Assembly (NCBI GenBank): GCA_013398275.1
Contig: VZSE01002700.1
Location: 1,603,279-1,667,278 of the forward strand
Length of the DNA stretch: 64,000 nt
DNA from: Promerops cafer
Taxonomy: Eukaryota; Chordata; Aves; Passeriformes; Nectariniidae
Reading direction: 5' to 3'
Part shown: positions 26,936-36,960 of the stretch, in pieces
How the letters are laid out: every line of letters begins with the position of its first letter
Position numbering within the stretch: position 1 is the stretch's first letter
Position numbers and translations under genes: made by a program
Notes under the pieces: model-generated
What the model saw: only the letters and a program-made list of their open reading frames with translations
Database searches by the model: none
What the model was told of the DNA's origin: nothing

Positions 26936-28170
26936 TACAACGCTTTGAGCCCTGTCATTCAGCCAGTTCTTCACCCAGTGCACCATGTTCTGCTCATCCC
27001 ACAATTGCACAATTTGTCCAGAAGGATGCTGTGAGGGACAGTGTCCAAAGCCTTACTAAAATCCAGAACTCTACATCCACTGCATTCTCTTGATCCATGA
27101 GGTGGATGACCTTGTCATAGAAAAATATCAAATTATAGTTAAATTAATTTCTCTTTGTGAGCCCATGTAGATTGTGACTGATAATTACATTATTCTTTAA
27201 ATGCCTTTCAGTAGTACCCAGTATAATCTTCTACAGTGTTTTTTACAGAAACTGAGGGTAGAATAAAATGTCTCTAAATTCCTGGGTCTTCCCTTGCTCT
27301 TTTTGTGGATGGGAATAAAACTGGCCAATTTCCAGACAGTCGGGATCTCCCCAGACATCCAAGACCTTTGGTTGATGGTCAAGACAGGTCCTGCCATAAC
27401 ATCCACCAGCACCTTCAGAACTCTGGGATGAATCCCATCAAGCCCCATGGACTGGTGAATACTCTGCTGATACAGCTGGTCCCTTAAAATTCTGGTCCAC
27501 AAATGGAGAACCACTGTTTCTGCAGCCCTGTGACTCAGTGACTCAGTACCACAAGGCTTATCAGTAATACTAAAGACTGACAAACAAAAGCATTCAATGC
27601 CTCTGCCTTTTCTTCATCACCATTTGTCAGGTGACCAGATTCATCAGGTATTGTTTCAGTATTTTCCTTAAACCTCTTCTTGCTCTGAACATACTTTAAA
27701 AAGCCATCTTTATGGTCTTTCACAACACTGACCAGTTTCAACTCTTTGCCTTTTGTGTTTTCTCCCTACACATGAGAACTACAGCTCTATGACCTTCCTG
27801 CGAAGCCTGAACTTGCTTCCAGAGAACATACAACTTCTTCTTCCACCCAAGTGGCAATAGGAGTTCCCAGTTCAGCTAAAATGGTCTACTGTCCCACTTG
27901 CTTGACTTACAATACCATGGCATCACCTGCTCCTGGGCTTGCAGAAGATGGTTCTTCAAAACCGACCTGCTCTCACAGAAAGCCCTAAGTCCTCAAAAGG
28001 CAGGGCACTGTAAACTGGCTCCCTCAGCAACTTAAGGCTTGCTCTTTTCTAGTCCAGAGTAGTGACTTCACTGACCTTTTTACTGATTACACTGCAAATT
28101 TTAAACTCCACCATTTTGTGATCAGTGTGGCCAGGTGATTATCATTTGTATTACTACACCTACCATCACT
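26936..28170 (-). mobile_element. CR1-type LINE, reverse-transcriptase part, decayed
   Basis: On the minus strand, pieces of a CR1 reverse transcriptase appear in the right order: VKDHKDGFLKYVQSKKR, then AEALNAFV, then SMGLDGIHPRVLKVL, GEIPTVWKLASFIPIHKKSK and, near 27,050, DTVPHSILLDKL, ending with a WVKNWL-like piece near 26,970. The pieces lie in different frames with stops between them, so the copy is dead. The 3' half of the element is missing. The portion at 27,770-28,170 lacks clear protein similarity and is assigned with less confidence: it resembles other bird interspersed repeats. Confidence 0.8.
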
Positions 28171-28192
28171 TCTCCTCTGAGTTCTCTATACA

Positions 28193-28240
28193 CAGATAAG
28201 AGGTGATAAGGTCTTATCTGTTGAGTATATAAGGAGCCAT
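28193..28240. other. 9-bp inverted repeat followed by a TATA-like sequence
   Basis: CAGATAAGA (28,193) pairs with TCTTATCTG (ending 28,220), each carrying a GATA core; GAGTATATAAGGAGCC follows at once. The downstream 150 bp is more GC-rich than its surroundings. It could be an LTR promoter remnant; no other retroviral feature is seen. Confidence 0.4.
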
Positions 28241-28935
28241 GGGGAGACACACAGAGCTACGAAGTGACCTGACATGTTGCCTCATGCAGTCTGAGTGAGA
28301 AGCCAGCCTCCTGCTCCCTGAGCACCTGGGATAGAGAGTCTGTGGCCCTGAATAACAGAGATGGCCATCAGGACAACTGGCAGCATTCATTCAGGCATTG
28401 CCTGACTTGTAAGATGTCATCCTTGTAATGCTGTCAATACTCTCTGGACACAGATCTCAAACCAAAGACATGAGTGAATATTTTTTCAGTACTACAAAGC
28501 CATCTCACAGATTATACATTTTTATTGTATTCAGGGAATTCTTATAAAAGCTTCACCCAAGTCCTGCTACAGGAAAGCAGTGAAACTCTCCTATATCAAT
28601 TGATTAAGTAGTAGAAATGATTATCAGGGTGAAACAAGGCGCTTTCAGATGGTTTTCTCTCTACAGTCAGGAATATCTAAGTGGTACAAGAAATTATAAC
28701 TGAGAAATCAAGGAAATTGACAGAAGGGAGATATGGGAAGTTCTAACAATTGCTACTAAAAAGTTAGAGAGAATTTATGTACCCTTTGTGTCTTTAAAAT
28801 AATATTTTTAATACCTGAAAATTACTGAGTAACATATGATCTGAAGTTAGACTAAAACTATAAAAACACACTGAAAGACACTTTCTAATATTAGACTGCA
28901 GTGAATCAAGTTTTTCTCTTATATTTGGATTCTGG

Positions 28936-29026
28936 TAAACTTCACCTTCCTCAGTGTCTGCAGAAGAAAATGCAAAAATACTCCTTAAAAGTTTCTAAAA
29001 TATTAAAATACTATACCAGCCATTCA
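28936..29026. repeat. Right copy of a ~100-bp direct repeat
   Basis: Partner of 26,831-26,935, same strand, with perhaps 25% mismatch by eye and some indels. Whether this is a local duplication or two members of an unnamed interspersed repeat cannot be decided from one window. Confidence 0.8.
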
Positions 29027-31536
29027 TAAAATTTCAGGGTTTTTTTGTTGGTGTTTTGCTTTTATTTTTCTTTATAGGACTTTTTTTTTTTTTGCTTTAT
29101 AGGATGAAAATATGCAGTTTTTAATTCTCACAAATTAAATATTATTCTAAAGCCTGGGAGAAAAAAAAAAAAAAAAAAAGGACTAGATAAAGAGGATTCC
29201 ACAATGCCTCCTCTTAAAAAAAGTTTAGTGATTTTCTTCTGGAAATAATCCAAGTTGCCTCTAAAACCATGACCAAGAAGCAGCGATGTCTGTGCTCCCT
29301 CTCCTGGCTCTGCAGCAGCATTGTCCTGGGCAAATCCTAACCAGGATAACAGGGCTGAAGCCTGTACACAACAGAAAGAATAACAATGTGAAGGACTGCA
29401 CTGTTGCAGCTCCCTCAATGAGAAAAACTAAAAGTTGCTTCAATTGGAAATTAAAATGATTTGAAAAATATTTCATTTCCAAGCTTCTTGAAAGTTTTTT
29501 TCCAAGATCTGACAATTCAAAAATATAAAAATGCCTTGCACAAGGGACAACAGCAGTTTTCTCAATATTTGTAATACTGCAGGTAATTTTTAAGAATAGT
29601 TACAGACATCCTGATCTCCAAGGTGGGCAATCTGAAATCTTTAAAATAATAGTTTATCTAATAAATTGTTCACAAAGAAGATTTAAATAACCTTTTTAAT
29701 CCTAAAATTAGATCCTTTTTAATTGTGTAATTGTAAACCCAGTAGCTCCCCAAAACCAAACAGTACCAGAAATAAAAAGTAGACAGCTTCATCCTCTCAG
29801 GAGCAATTTATTTGTATATTTCTATAGGAAGAACTTATAGAACCAATACTTTATCGCATCACCATACATGATTATGTATATTCTACTATGAAGAAGAACA
29901 GGTGGTGTGAACAATACAATTTCCACCACAAATATGACAGAAGGTATCCTTCAAAATTTTTTGCAGTGGTTCTACTACATTCAACACAGAGCTCTTATAT
30001 CTGTAGGATGAAGCCATCCTTGCTGGATTAGTCACATGGCTTCTCAGCAGTCTTTAATAATGGCTGGTTAATTCAGTCTTATCTAAGAAAATACATTTAT
30101 TTATAATTAAAAATAAATCAGTGGTTTTACAATAAATGGATAAAGTACATTCTGGCACTTGAGATTACTTTTTCACTTATTACAATTTTATTATGACCTT
30201 AGATAGCTGAGCCATCTCAGAGGCAATGAGGTTCATACTGAAACTCAGGAATGCCTTCTCTCCAGCGTGGTGTACCCTACACAAAAACTCAGAAAAACAA
30301 TTTTCCTCTACTCTTGTTCAATTTAATAGGAAGGTGAGCTGGGCATGAGAGGTAGCAGGAAGGACAAAATAAAGATCCTGCTTGTTTCCTCCCACATGTT
30401 TTGTATTATTAACATCTGAAATGGAAAGGATACATTTTTTTTTTTCCCCACAAGATTTGCAAAGCAAAATACACTAGACAGCACTAAGCAAATATCTGCC
30501 ACTCCAGGAATCAACTGTCTACTGACTCAGAACTGGGGCAGAACATTAGGTGGTGTCTAAGATACACTCTGGACAGGACTTTGGAAATAACATCTGGGAT
30601 GGACCAAGTGAATTACTAGGGAGGTAGCCTCTCTTCCCTAGCAGTGAATCCCAACCACAGCATATGTTCTTCATGACATGACAGCTGAGACCGCAGCACC
30701 ATCAGCAGTGTCACAGCTGCCTCCAGCCTCAACCCCTCCTTCACAGCAGTTTGCCCAAGGGAGCTGAGGAATGTGGGCAGCCTCTTACCCCACACGCAGG
30801 CATAAATTCAGGTGTGACTCTGCCTCGTAACAATTTGCTTGTGCAAACCAGAATGACACAGTAGCTTGAGACTCCATTAGGAAGATTTCTGGAAGAAGAA
30901 GTTCTGCTGGTTGGTGTCATAGGGGCAGAGTTATGAGCTATGTCTTTCCTTTCCTGCTACTCTGCAAGTTGGGAAGAAAAGGAAGGAGGTATTAATTACA
31001 CCCGTTTTTCAGTCATCCTTCCCATAGTCACAAGCAGGGGCTAAGCTCAACTTTGCTGCCATTGGCAAAGTGGAGCAATCCTGCCTCTGTGCTGGTACAA
31101 GTTAATGAGCAAGTCCACAACAAGCTATCCCTGCATTAGTACAAACTAATGAGGTTCTAAAACACCAGCACCTTGACTTACAAAACCACAACTTCCTACT
31201 TTTCAAAACACAAGGCCATTTAGAGATATAAAATACACACTTAGCATAGCATGACTGCAGAAGTGTGATGTATTCTGCTAAATATCAACTAAATATCTCA
31301 CTTCTGGTCTCTGTATTTAAACAATAATTAAAACCACAGAAATTGTAGGTTTGACTTCTGACAGGAGCAATTTGTTGCAACCTTGGCTTTCAAGAAAACC
31401 TGTTGCCCAACTGTTAGGTCAGTTCAAAAAAGCAATGCTCTATTCTACATCTTGCAATCTCAAGCTAAATGCTACATGCACCAGCCATGAATACTTCAAA
31501 CAATTGTAGCTTTGGGACACTGCACAGAGCCTCTCA
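29027..31536. other. Intergenic DNA, no gene recognised
   Basis: Poly-T and poly-A runs near 29,080 and 29,162; otherwise unassigned. Confidence 0.65.
29162..29180. repeat. Poly(A) tract
   Basis: About 19 consecutive A followed by GGACTAG; no flanking element recognised. Confidence 0.9.
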
Positions 31537-31620
31537 TAGGATTGTAGGGTCGTTTAGGATGGAAAGCACCTCTGGAGTCCTTCTCAGTAGGGCCATGTAG
31601 ATCCCTTTTCTCCAGCTATG
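31537..31620 (-). mobile_element. Short CR1 3'-end remnant
   Basis: 'aggattgtagggtcgtttag' followed by 'gatggaaagcacctctgg' matches the reversed CR1 3' tail; similarity fades after ~80 bp. Confidence 0.65.
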
Positions 31621-34175
31621 CCACCTATTTGATTCAAATGAAAACATCTATCCTGCAGCAAGAGAAAGCAGGAGAGATATATAACCCCAAAGTTTAGGGC
31701 TGTTGTATAGAAAGACCATGGACAAGAAAGTTGTCTAATGTCCAGAGCTTATTTAATAATTAAATTTTTGGTTTCAAGTTTAGAGGAAGACATTTACATC
31801 TTACAGACCATCTGCTCTGAGAGCTTCTACAGGCCCTGCTTTTTAAGTAGCAATGGCTCTATTTGGTTAAATTCACTATGCAGGAGTCAACAGTAAAAAA
31901 GCAAAGGACTAAACATTCCTATAAACATTGATCTTTTTGAGCCAAAATCAAGTAAGAGTATTACAAAGCTGACTTGCTTTGCTAGACCTGTGGAAGCACT
32001 GGTAGGTGTATTCATAGGGAAAGGCAAAAGTGCCTCAGCTTTCAGATGCTCAAGAACTGATAAACATTTGCTATTTGCGAAGGATGGAAGGGGATGTCTT
32101 CAGGTCTGGATCAATTTTGTGACATGATTCTCAAAACTCATATTGATGCCTCCTGAAATGAAACTTGCTATAGACAAGGAGCATCAGAAGGAATATCATC
32201 TGACCCTTTCCCACAGAGTAAGGGCAGCACAGTTACAGATAGGTCTAGATAGCAACCAATGACAAAACAATGACAGTACAAACTAAGAATCTGAACAACA
32301 TACAAAATGCTTTAGTTCCATCAACCCATCTTGATGCCATCCAGTTTCAGCAGCCCTGCTTTTTAGCCTGTGTGCTGATGCTAGGGGCTGCGATAAACTG
32401 CAGGGAAAATGAACCCTTGAACTCTAGGTCACCCAGAAGCTGAAATGCTGCTTCTGGGAGACACTAGGAGCCCCAAGTCGGGTGTGTTATACCCGCTATG
32501 CAAAACCAGAATCACATTTAACACTAGAAGAAAACCTCCAGTCAGAGATGAATGTCTAAATACAATTGCAAATGTAATTGCATTTTCCTAAATAAAAAGG
32601 TGAAGTATTAGAAGCATAGATTGAAGAATTTTTTTAAGACATAGACCAGTCTGGCTTGTCTTCAAAAGAAAATTAAACTCAATTAAAAAACAAAAAACCC
32701 AAGCCAAACCAAAACAACCAAACCATAGACAAACAAATAAAAAAGAAGAATTAACCTTTCTTTTTTTTTCTGTATGACAGAAACAGGGACTAATGAAGGT
32801 AGTATAGGTTTCACAAAAAGATGGATGATGTGCCTAAAAGTTATTCTCTTCTACAGCTGCTTTTTTGTATTAAAAAACAAAGGGACAAATCTTAGTTAAA
32901 AAGACATCTATGGACAGTTAAGAAAATGTCAGCTTTCAAAGAAAGATCTTTAACACTTAAAAATTGCAGCTTTATACATTGACAAAGATTGCTTATGAGC
33001 ACAAGTTCAATAGCTTTGGAGAGGAGTCAGGGAAAATAAAATCTCAAGAAATGTCAGGAAGGATCGATCTCAACTTCACTGGCCACATTCAGCTCTCACG
33101 TTAGCAGTTGAGCCAATAAAAATGTGAATAAATCCAACCCATTGTTTTAAGGCATCAAAGGTCACTACGGAGAGCTAGATAAGATTACTGCAAACTAAGT
33201 GCACACCAAACCTATGAACTTTGGGAGTTATTATACATCAAAACATCTATACTACTCTGAAGAACTTAACAAAGGTTTCATAAGCCAAAAGGGCTGTTAG
33301 GAGTCTATGATGCATGAATCAGTAAGAGAATTCAATTTGTATTACTTTATTTTCCTAACAGTTTATTTATATTTTGGGTTTATGCTGTTAAAATGCAACA
33401 TTTATATTAATCCACAGAATATTTATGTCAATTTTCAAAGTTTTGAAATTATTTAGTTACTTAGTTCCTAATAAATGTTTGGTACCCATAGGTCATATAC
33501 ATGATACAGAGTATCACTATCATGTATCAGCTGTAACTGATTTCTTAAATGAAAGCATTAAATTGTTGAAACCTAAGGAAAGCTGTTCAGCGTGTTCTTT
33601 TTCTTGTTATCCCCCTCAGGGCTTTTTTGTAAAGGTAGGGATGAAATTTAGGGTATGTTTTTTTTTTTCCCTTTAACAGTCTGTGAATTTTATACTGAAC
33701 AGCTACAGGAGAAATAAAAACTTATTTGTCTTACAGAATTATGACATTGCAGAAGTTAATTATTACTTTGACCCTTTGTACAGATTCTTACATTGCCTTA
33801 AATGAAACATGATCTTAATGATTTTTGTTTTAGTTAAAGTACTGATTTCATATGTGAATGAAGTTTGAGTTAAGTAAAAACTGTTCCTTTTGTGTGTGTG
33901 TGTTTTAAAAACTGCTATTAAGAACCTAAAAGTATTGCATCTTAAATAGAAACCACCTTACATGGAAGACACTTTATATTTCAGAGAAAATTATTTCCTC
34001 AGATCTAATAAATAGTTTTATTTTGTAGTCCTGTAATTCCAGCTGTGAAATGAAATAAACATTGCCCAAAAGATGCTACAAAACATTGCAGTCACTTATG
34101 AAGATGTGGGATGTAAATATTTATAAGGCTTTTAAGATTTCAAGTCTGCAAGCTCTAGAACTGGGAATGTCAGCA

Positions 34176-34197
34176 GTATTTATTTATTTATTTATTA
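34176..34197. repeat. (TTTA)n microsatellite
   Basis: About five TTTA units in AT-rich DNA. Confidence 0.9.
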
Positions 34198-35521
34198 CAG
34201 TTACTCTGAATATGACCACAGAAGTGTGATAATAACACTTCTTTAAACACAGAAATGTTAAAAAACTACCACATGCAGACAAGTCTTATCCAGTGCATAA
34301 AATGTATTTGGGAAAACCCTTTTGTGATGACTAATTTCATTTACTTACAGCATTGTGCTTCCAAATGTCTGAAAAAGCAGTTTAGAAAATGATATATCAG
34401 AAGAGTTGCAACTGTGATTATATCCATACATTTATGTGGGGAAGCCTTAGAGGCTGTGTTTTTTTGCTGGTTGTATATTCAAGGATCAAAGGTAGTTGCA
34501 GTGCTTGTCTGAATGCAGTGCTTGTCTAAATTATTTTCACTAGACACTGGCTTTTGCAAAGGATTGAGGGGACAGATCCAAAACCAAATTAAGATTCTTA
34601 TCACAATGCCTAATCTCTGTGTGCCTGTCCCTTCAGAGACCCATCAGAATCCCAAGGTTAGTGACCTTTTTCATGTGTTCACAGGGAGTAAACCTACAAG
34701 TTTGTGACTGTGAGTCGAGGACCTTTTACATGTTTATAGAACAGTCTCCAGAAAATTTCAGGCTCTGGTGATTTTCTGTCTACTGACAGGATGTGCTCTT
34801 CATTCTCCACTGTGCAGGGAAAGCGAAGTGTGTCTTGTAATTTGGAAGTCCTCACCTAAGCACCTACTAAGCTGGCAGCTTATTTGGTCGGCTTGCCACA
34901 CTCTTCAGTCTTCAATAAACTTTCAAGGATGATAATCAAGTCACAAATAATTGGGTGCAGGCAGCCTTAGCCTCCTCCAGCTCTCATTTAACTGTCTTGG
35001 TGACAGTGAATTGCCTGAAGTTCCTCTTCCTCTGAGAACATCAGGCGGGCAGCTCAGGAGTCATCCCAAGAAAAGGAGAGTGAATGATTTCAATGAAACA
35101 CTTCCCTTTATTCACTGTCTGTGCAGAATGCCTGGCTCGGGAGCTCAGGTGGGATGCAGATCTTTAGAAAGCACAGATCAATCTAACTGAGGGAGATCGA
35201 GTGGGAACATTTTCTTTCAGTGCTTGGTTAACCCCGGGTACCAAAGAAAGCAGCATGAACGTAGCTTTTCACGGGAAGGTGCCACACTGGTTGGCACTGT
35301 TCACTGGTGGGCACAGGCGTGCAGGGGGCTGTCCTATGTGCTGCCACTGCTGCTGTCCATGGGGTGTCCGAGCAGCGGCATGGGCTGGGCTCCTCCGACA
35401 TGTGCACCCTGAGGAGCTGGGACCCGCCCTGCGTCAGGAAGACATGGAACTTTGCTGCCAACTCTGATGTTTCCAAACACATTTTTTTTGGTCCCACCTT
35501 TCCTTTAAAATCAAATTTTCA

Positions 35522-35541
35522 CATATATATATATATATATG
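35522..35541. repeat. (AT)n microsatellite
   Basis: About ten uninterrupted AT/TA dinucleotides between 'ttttcacat' and 'ggatg', about 220 bp before the CR1 copy at 35,765. Confidence 0.9.
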
Positions 35542-35764
35542 GATGTTTTTTCTTTTCCTGTCAGTTGCAAACATTTATGGGAGTTTTCGTGTGGGGAGCC
35601 GAGGGAGTACCGGCTGCACCTCCCTTCCTGCTTGTCCAGGGAGCGGCTCCTTATTGCAGCAACTCCCAGCTGCCCAGGAGACTGGGGGGCTGCTCTCCGC
35701 TGGTAGGAGAATGGGGACAAGTGGCAACTGCGTCCAGCTGTGGGCTTATTACAAGGAATAACCC

Positions 35765-36468
35765 TGAGCACCAGAACAGATTGAGGGTGACCTGCTGGGA
35801 AGCAGTTCTGCTGAGGAAGACCTGTGGGTCCTGATGGACAAGTTGTCCAGGAGCCAGCAGTGTGCCCTGGTGGCCAAGAAGGCCAATGGTTTCCTGGGGT
35901 GCATCAGGAAAAGCATTGCCAGTAGGTTGTGGGAGATGATTCTGCCCCTCTGCTCAGCCCTGGTGAGACCACATCTGAAGTGCTGTGTCCAGTTCTGGGC
36001 TCCCCAGTACAAGAGAGACATGGAGCTCCTGGAACAGGTCCAGATGCTATGGAGATGATTAAGGGGCTGGAGCATTTCTCTTACAAGCAGAAGCTGAGGG
36101 AGCTGGGCCTGTTCAATCTCAAGACAACTTGAGAGGGGATCTCATCAATAATTATCTGAAGGGAGGGTGCCAAGAGCATAGAGCCAGGCTCTGTTTGGTG
36201 GTGATGAGCAACAGGACAAGAGGCAATGGGCAGAAACTGATACACAGGAAGTTCCACATGAATCTGAGGAAGAACTTCTTAACTGTGCAGATGACTGTGC
36301 ACAGGAACATATCGTCCACAGAGGTTGTGTCCCTCAAAGGAGTTATTCAAGAACGATTTGGAAGCAACCCTGTTCAGTGTGCTCTAGGATGACCCTGCAG
36401 AGCAGGGAAGCTGGGCCAGGTGAGCCACTGGTGCTCCCCTCCAACCTCACCCGTTTTGTGATCATATT
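35765..36468 (+). mobile_element. CR1 LINE fragment just upstream of the RBM26 CpG island
   Basis: Reads in sense: 'gaagacctgtgggtcctgat', 'ccagcagtgtgccctggtgg', 'ccaagaaggccaatggtttc', 'gtgctgtgtccagttctggg', 'aagctgagggagctgggcct', then a 3'UTR ending near 'ctccaacctcacccg'. Conceptual translation gives LCSALVRPHLKCCVQFWAP, the end of CR1 ORF2, broken by frameshifts. It is relatively well preserved and 5'-truncated, has the same orientation as RBM26 and ends about 90 bp before the CpG-rich zone. Confidence 0.93.
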
Positions 36469-36694
36469 AGGTAAGGCTATCAGTGTTCCCAGGAAACAAA
36501 ACAAGCACATGCGCATTTCAAACATTAGTCGCAATACACAATGGTATTTCTTTTGCCCCTAGAGCACTCTTCCGTCCAGCCACAGCACCAGCGCACGCGT
36601 GGGCCCTGAAGAGTCCCCGGCCTGACCCCCCGCCCCCGCACCGCGGCCTCCCCGCCCGGCCCCGCCTCCCGGCAGCCCCCGCGCGCCGTCCGGC

Positions 36695-36719
36695 CTCGCG
36701 AGACTCTGGGCTCTCGCGA
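36695..36719. promoter_or_regulatory. Two CGCG palindromes (BANP/Kaiso-type motif)
   Basis: CTCGCGAGA at 36,695-36,703 and TCTCGCGA at 36,712-36,719 match the TCTCGCGAGA motif over 9 and 8 bases; the second runs into the N gap, so its last two bases are unseen. The motif is known in CpG-island promoters of housekeeping genes, bound by BANP when unmethylated and also linked to ZBTB33/Kaiso. Function here is inferred from motif and location. Confidence 0.65.
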
Positions 36720-36821
36720 NNNNNNNNNNNNNNNNNNNNNNNNNNNNNNNNNNNNNNNNNNNNNNNNNNNNNNNNNNNNNNNNNNNNNNNNNNNNNNNNN
36801 NNNNNNNNNNNNNNNNNNNNN
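36720..36821. other. Assembly gap (102 N)
   Basis: A run of 102 N lies inside the GC-rich promoter, 68 bp before the start codon. Its true length is unknown. It probably hides the core promoter and part of the 5'UTR, a usual failure point for short-read assemblies of GC-rich bird promoters. Confidence 0.98.
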
Positions 36822-36889
36822 GCGCACCCCGCCGCCGGGGCTGCTGCTGTTGCTGCTGGCGGGGAGGCGGGGGGCCCGGGCCGCTCTGG

Positions 36890-36960
36890 ATGGGGGTTAA
36901 AATGATCATAGAAAACTTCGAGGCGCTGAAATCCTGGCTCAGCAAAACCTTGGAGCCCAT
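36890..36960 (+). CDS. RBM26: RBM26 coding exon 1 (start codon, residues 1-24 in part)
   Basis: Starts ATG GGG GTT AAA ATG ATC ATA, giving MGVKMIIENFEALKSW and so on, and ends CCC AT before the donor GTGAGT at 36,961 (phase 2). The first ATG (36,890) is chosen because known RBM26 also begins with a four-residue lead (M-x-x-K) before MIIENF. It has G at +4 but T at -3; the second ATG (36,902) has A at -3, so some initiation there is plausible. No in-frame stop separates the ATG from the N run upstream, so the 5' limit of the reading frame cannot be proved here. The exon begins the PWI-like domain. The transcription start and most of the 5'UTR probably lie in or just left of the gap. Confidence 0.93.

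Larger units (their letters stand above)
31621..35764. other. Intergenic DNA left of the RBM26 promoter, no gene recognised
   Basis: Contains an A/C-rich stretch (32,685-32,745, CAAA/CCAAA units), TTTA and AT microsatellites, and a GC-richer stretch from 35,120 to 35,460 and again from 35,590 with short open frames on both strands. No splice-consistent exon of a divergent transcript could be established. Confidence 0.6.

Noticed and set aside
1..36500. NDFIP2 exons expected upstream on the minus strand
   Set aside because: No PY-motif or NDFIP transmembrane coding sequence was seen; the gene, if syntenic, lies beyond the left edge.
36483..36905. Plus-strand frame of 140 codons over the promoter
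   Set aside because: It spans the N run in a different frame from the RBM26 start and shows no similarity.
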